Shown: in pieces, positions 60,389-64,000 of the stretch
Layout: each line of letters starts with the position of its first letter
How positions within the stretch are numbered: the first letter of the stretch is position 1
Source of the DNA: SB11 sp965249955
GTDB taxonomy: Bacteria; Bacteroidota; Bacteroidia; UBA8524
DNA length: 64,000 nt
NCBI GenBank assembly: GCA_965249955.1
Contig: OZ252261.1
Location: forward strand, 3,534,001-3,598,000
Direction of reading: 5' to 3'
Notes under the pieces: generated by a model
Databases searched by the model: none
Seen by the model: the letters and a program-made list of their open reading frames with translations, nothing else
What the model was told of the DNA's origin: nothing
Program-made: the position numbers and the translations under genes

Positions 60389-61229
60389 GCTTTCGTTTTT
60401 CAAAAATACCGTACAATACACTAAGCACCACACCACCTACAAGCAACATCATACCCGTAAAGCTAAGTACACTAAAGCTTTCATCAAACAAAAAATAGCC
60501 TAGCAACAAAGCGTATACCATACCTAAATACTGAAATATAGCCACCTTGCTAATATCTTCGGCTTGAAAAGCCCATGTCATATACAGTTGTGCCAGCTGG
60601 GTAGTAACCCCCATTCCTATTAAGTATAACCACTCCATAGCTGTAGGAGTTTCCCAAAACATAATAGTGGGCACTATAATTAAAGGGATGGTAACCAGTG
60701 GAAAATACATCACAATCACCCGTGGGTCATCCTGCCCCTTTAGTTTACCAATAATATTATATGCCAAACCTGAGAATATGGCCGAGCCAATGCCTACCAA
60801 TAACATAAGCGTATCTACCCTTGCATCAAAACCTTTTACTAAAAACACACCAGCAAAGGCTATAATATAAAACAGCCATTTTATAGGCTGCATAGGTTGT
60901 TTTAGTATATAAATAGCTAAAATAGTGCTAAAAATAGGCGACAAGTATTGTATGGTAACTGCTGATGCCAAAGGCATATTTTTTACCGTAGTGAAGTAGA
61001 GCAGCAAACCAAAAAAGCCAAACAAACCGCGCAATAGCAACAGTTTTTTATTGTTACCCCAAAAAGAAATATTAGCCCGTTTTATAACAACAGCACTCAT
61101 TAACAGGGTTATCCAGCTTCTAAAAAAAATCACCTCGTACACAGGTATACGGGGCAACAATTTCACCATCACATTCATACAGGCAAAAAACAAAGTTGCC
61201 AGCATCATATATCGTATACCCTTGTTCAA
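60372..61229 (-). CDS. EamA/DMT-family transporter
   Basis: This encodes 285 residues with about 10 TM helices in two EamA halves (for example AVTIQYLSPIFSTILAIYILKQPMQPIKW and VAIFQYLGMVYALLLGYFLFDESF). It is a drug/metabolite exporter of unknown substrate. The start at 61229 is a TTG (MNKGIRYMM); the ATG at 61208 is an alternative. It overlaps the convergent unknown gene by 17 bases. Confidence 0.88.
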   Translation of the reverse strand: MNKGIRYMMLATLFFACMNVMVKLLPRIPVYEVIFFRSWITLLMSAVVIKRANISFWGNNKKLLLLRGLFGFFGLLLYFTTVKNMPLASAVTIQYLSPIFSTILAIYILKQPMQPIKWLFYIIAFAGVFLVKGFDARVDTLMLLVGIGSAIFSGLAYNIIGKLKGQDDPRVIVMYFPLVTIPLIIVPTIMFWETPTAMEWLYLIGMGVTTQLAQLYMTWAFQAEDISKVAIFQYLGMVYALLLGYFLFDESFSVLSFTGMMLLVGGVVLSVLYGIFEKRKLKAQV

Positions 61230-61342
61230 TTCTTTAAAAAGATAAACCTTTCAATCAGGATAAAGCTGAGAAACTTCCGCCCTTAAAAACTAAAGGCAAA
61301 TAGTGATTTGAAAAATAATTTTTAGGTCGATGCCTAAACTGG

Positions 61343-61795
61343 TTACATCCAACCTCTGCCAAGTGCTTCTCTAAAAGGCCAAGGAATAGATGCCAACATT
61401 ACTAACAAAGCCACTACAAACAGTATAAGTGGCGTGCTTAGTTTTGTATTGTTTGCCAACGCCTTTTTTAGTTTGCTATGACCTATGGTTACTAATATTA
61501 TAGCAATAACCATCATAGCTATATGTTCTACTATAAAGAACCTTAAATGAGGATATTGTTTACTTGCCTCCATAATACCCTTCATACCTTGCTCTTTAAG
61601 TAATCCAAACCAACCATTTCCAAAATAAAGTACAAGTCCAATTACTAATTGCAAATGTGATGAAGCTAGAAATATAGTTGAAAATAACTTAGTTCTGTTG
61701 CGAGCCGCCATTAGTATTGTAATTATGGCGCCAATACCCCCTAACAAAACAATATATCGAGTTATAGAATGAACTACTTTTAGAAAATCGTACAT
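61343..61795 (-). CDS. Small four-TM membrane protein
   Basis: This encodes 150 residues from the Met at 61795 (MYDFLKVVHSITRYIVLL); the earlier in-frame Met at 61855 would prepend 20 poor residues. Four TM helices lie near 10-35, 45-65, 80-100 and 115-137. His residues in VVHSITRY and FIVEHIAMM recall membrane haem proteins of cytochrome b type, but I cannot assign it. A TetR-type palindrome lies upstream of it at 61957-61974. Confidence 0.65.
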   Translation of the reverse strand: MYDFLKVVHSITRYIVLLGGIGAIITILMAARNRTKLFSTIFLASSHLQLVIGLVLYFGNGWFGLLKEQGMKGIMEASKQYPHLRFFIVEHIAMMVIAIILVTIGHSKLKKALANNTKLSTPLILFVVALLVMLASIPWPFREALGRGWM

Positions 61796-61855
61796 GGCAA
61801 AAGTGTTTGTTTGTGCAGCAAACCTACATAAATATGACAATATTTGACTATACAT

Positions 61856-62466
61856 ATTTGTGCTGCTATTAAAAAATATAAAATCAAGAATACTTTAGAA
61901 AAGTTATGTGCATAACCCAATCCTTAAAAATCAATAATTATTTTAAATTCTGAGCAAATGACTAAATAGTCATTAGCGTGTAAGCACTTATTAAATAAGG
62001 CGATAACTAAAGGTTAATAGCAAATATCGCCTGCACTAACTGGTAACAAAGGAATAGGGATGAAAAACCAGTAAAAACAGGCTATACAAGGTGTTTGCTA
62101 AACCACACAGTCATTATTATAGCTACACCCCTTGTAAACACTATATTCTTGCATTATCAACAAAGAAAAAATCACTTTAAAAAATCATTAAGCAAACATT
62201 ATGTGTAGATAAACTCTTTCTACACCCCTTGCGCCCTGTACTGTGTGGAGATTTCCTGTTGATAATTATTTGATATAGGGAGGTATGTGGAAATGTGAAA
62301 AAGCTATGCCTTGAAATAAGAGAATATAAATGAAGATTTGTATAGGCAATTAGCCATAAATGTCCTGCCCTAAAACAGCAGGACTATTTTGTCGGTAGTG
62401 CAAGGCAAAATATCACCATTTGTGTGATTTACAACAACATAAAAAAGTAAAAGAATTTTAACAGGC
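61856..62466. other. Gene-free leader region between the membrane gene and nrdB
   Basis: This 600-base AT-rich stretch has no credible protein. It holds the TetR-type palindrome (61957-61974), a 7-bp hairpin GTCCTGC/GCAGGAC (62362-62368 with 62378-62384) and several TGTGTAG/CTACACC-like pieces (near 62088, 62200 and 62220). It is unusually long for this genome and may carry regulation of nrdB. No standard riboswitch is recognised. Confidence 0.55.
61957..61974. promoter_or_regulatory. Palindrome matching the TetR operator
   Basis: AATGACTA/TAGTCATT with a 2-base loop, one base different from the site before the TetR-family gene in the 14-bp core. It is 162 bases before the membrane-protein gene on the minus strand and about 490 before nrdB. 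Confidence 0.5.
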
Positions 62467-63519
62467 ATGGAAGAAAACCCAAATGTAGGCACAACACCAG
62501 CCACAACAATTTCAGGAAATACTAGTAGTACTATGAATCAAGACGAACCTATACTAAAAGAGAACAAAGACCGATTTGTAATTTTTCCGATTAAGCACGA
62601 CGATATTTGGGCGTATTATAAAAAAGCAGAAGCTAGTTTTTGGACAGCTGAAGAAATAGATTTACAACAAGATGTTACTGACTGGAAAGAGAAGCTAAAC
62701 GATAACGAACGTCATTTTATAAAACACGTTTTAGCATTTTTTGCTGCTAGCGATGGTATAGTAAACGAAAACCTAGCCGAAAACTTTGTATCAGAAGTGC
62801 AATACCCTGAAGCCAAGTTTTTTTACGGTTTTCAAATAATGGTAGAAAATATCCATAGCGAAACTTACTCACTACTTATAGATACCTATATAAAAGACCC
62901 AAAAGAAAAAGATATGCTTTTTCACGCTATCGATACTTTAGATTGTGTGAAGAAAAAAGCAGATTGGGCTTTGCGCTGGATTGAAAACGCAAGTTTTGCC
63001 GAACGCTTAATAGCATTTGCCGCAGTTGAAGGTATATTCTTTTCAGGTAGTTTTTGCTCGATATTCTGGCTTAAAAAACGTGGTTTAATGCCGGGTCTTA
63101 GCTTTAGTAATGAGCTTATTAGCCGCGACGAAGGTATGCACTGCGATTTTGCTTGTCATATATACTCAAAGCATATCAAAAACAAACTACCACAACAACG
63201 CGTAACAGAAATAATTACCAATGCGGTAGAAATAGAAAAAGAATTTATTACTGATGCACTGCCCGTTCGCTTAATAGGTATGAACTCAGATTTGATGGGG
63301 CAGTATATAGAGTTTGTTGCCGACAGGCTTTTGGGCGAACTGGGTTGCCCACGTGTATACAACGCCACTAATCCGTTTGACTTTATGGAAATGATTTCGC
63401 TGCAAGGCAAAACCAACTTCTTTGAAAAACGTGTAGGCGAATACCAAAAAGCAGCCGTTGCTAACAGCAATACCATTGCAGGTAATAACGAAGGGTTTAC
63501 GTTTAACGAAGACTTTTAA
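62467..63519 (+). CDS. nrdB: Ribonucleoside-diphosphate reductase small subunit (class Ia)
   Basis: This encodes 350 residues; a later in-frame Met at residue 23 (MNQDEPILKEN) could be the start. The di-iron site and radical Tyr are in FFAASDGIVNENL, ENIHSETYSLLIDTYI (Tyr of the eukaryote-like R2 type) and ISRDEGMHCDFACHIY. The C-terminus EGFTFNEDF matches the tail that docks to the large subunit. It converts ribonucleotides to deoxyribonucleotides with NrdA. A 600-base gene-free region precedes it. Confidence 0.95.
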   Translation: MEENPNVGTTPATTISGNTSSTMNQDEPILKENKDRFVIFPIKHDDIWAYYKKAEASFWTAEEIDLQQDVTDWKEKLNDNERHFIKHVLAFFAASDGIVNENLAENFVSEVQYPEAKFFYGFQIMVENIHSETYSLLIDTYIKDPKEKDMLFHAIDTLDCVKKKADWALRWIENASFAERLIAFAAVEGIFFSGSFCSIFWLKKRGLMPGLSFSNELISRDEGMHCDFACHIYSKHIKNKLPQQRVTEIITNAVEIEKEFITDALPVRLIGMNSDLMGQYIEFVADRLLGELGCPRVYNATNPFDFMEMISLQGKTNFFEKRVGEYQKAAVANSNTIAGNNEGFTFNEDF

Positions 63520-63576
63520 ACTTCTACCTTTTTAAAAAATACAGTTTCAATACAACTACCCGATTAGAATAAGATT

Positions 63577-64000
63577 ATGATGTACGTACTTAAAAGAGAT
63601 GGACGCCGTGAGAGCGTAATGTTTGACAAAATTACCGCCCGTATAAACAAATTATCATACGGCTTAGATATCAATTTTGTTGATCCTATAAAAATATCAA
63701 AACGTGTTGTAGAGGGTGTATACGACGGTGTTACAACCACTGAACTGGACAACCTTGCTGCTGAAACTGCTGCAAGTATGACTCCTATTCACCCAGATTA
63801 TGCCAGTCTTGCAAGCCGCATAGCGGTGAGCAACCTGCATAAAAATACCGATAAGCACTTTAGTGTGGTTATGGATAGGCTATACAACTACGTAAGCCCA
63901 AAAACAGGCGAAAAAGCCCCGCTTATTGCCGATGATGTGTACGAGATAATCGTAGATAATGCAGAATTGTTAGACAGTACTATTATATACGATAGGGATT
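63577..64000 (+). CDS. nrdA: Ribonucleoside-diphosphate reductase large subunit, N-terminal part
   Basis: The frame runs from the ATG at 63577 (or 63580) off the window end, giving 141 residues. The ATP-cone domain begins MYVLKRDGRRESVMFDKI, followed by PIHPDYASLASRIAVSN. It is the eukaryote-like class Ia type, in keeping with nrdB 57 bases upstream. The active site is beyond the window. Confidence 0.93.
   Translation, partial: MMYVLKRDGRRESVMFDKITARINKLSYGLDINFVDPIKISKRVVEGVYDGVTTTELDNLAAETAASMTPIHPDYASLASRIAVSNLHKNTDKHFSVVMDRLYNYVSPKTGEKAPLIADDVYEIIVDNAELLDSTIIYDRD

Overview
The window reads as a chromosomal segment of a Bacteroidota bacterium, probably outside the Bacteroidales (Flavobacteriia, Cytophagia, Sphingobacteriia or Chitinophagia type). 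The basis is an AT-rich genome without consistent Shine-Dalgarno sequences; several promoters of the Bacteroidota form TTTG-N18-20-TAnnTTTG; tRNA genes without an encoded CCA; GldL/GldM-type proteins and a cargo-like protein with a type A T9SS sorting domain; a BshC bacillithiol enzyme; and the order rpmB-rpmG-DUF4295-ftsY-rimO-bshC. I cannot name a genus.

Layout. 1-2.4 kb: 3' end of an FG-GAP/VCBS-type protein, a small membrane protein and a NamZ-type exo-muramidase. 2.4-7.2 kb: ribosomal proteins bL28 and bL33, a 51-aa DUF4295 protein, ftsY, rimO and bshC. 7.2-11.6 kb: a promoter followed by a gldL-gldM-like pair and a beta-helix/beta-barrel outer-membrane protein, with no gldK or gldN beside them. 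11.8-16.4 kb: an OmpA-family protein, then YCII, DinB, AraC and NmrA-like genes. 16.5-20.2 kb: tRNA-Leu(UAA), tRNA-Gly(GCC), mutS and a divergent SpoU methyltransferase. 20.2-24.6 kb: intergenic repeats, two unrecognised genes, a HipA-like/DUF3037 pair and a beta-lactamase-fold lipoprotein. 24.7-31.9 kb: TPR hybrid histidine kinase, bestrophin, small lipoprotein, free-Met-R-sulfoxide reductase, MFS transporter and two tandem PF10127-type nucleotidyltransferases. 31.9-35.8 kb: a repeat-rich accessory island with 338-bp tandem repeats, an unknown membrane protein bracketed by TACTAACA arrays, a RepA-like ATPase and a short inverted-repeat element. 35.8-43.3 kb: OmpA protein, 3-hydroxyacyl-CoA dehydrogenase, membrane protein, gyrA and a TPR protein. 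43.6-47.3 kb: an ArsR-SRPBCC-DoxX-YdeI-DUF1801-DUF4256 run. 47.4-53.5 kb: T9SS cargo, parC, cupin and parE. 53.7-64 kb: TetR, MarR, a DinB-NRDE-ATP-grasp-LysE operon, an EamA exporter, and nrdB with the start of nrdA.

The core genes serve translation and its quality control (bL28, bL33, RimO, FtsY, tRNAs, SpoU), DNA topology and repair (GyrA, ParC, ParE, MutS) and dNTP supply (NrdAB). The least ordinary material is (i) the detached GldL/GldM-type motor pair, whose recalled key charges H30 and E59 appear swapped to D and K, followed by a beta-helix/barrel protein, and (ii) the 31.9-35.8 kb island, where octamer arrays supply the last Tyr codon and stop codon of two neighbouring genes. At least four families of short palindromic intergenic elements recur through the window. 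All family names rest on reading motifs by eye; no database search was run.
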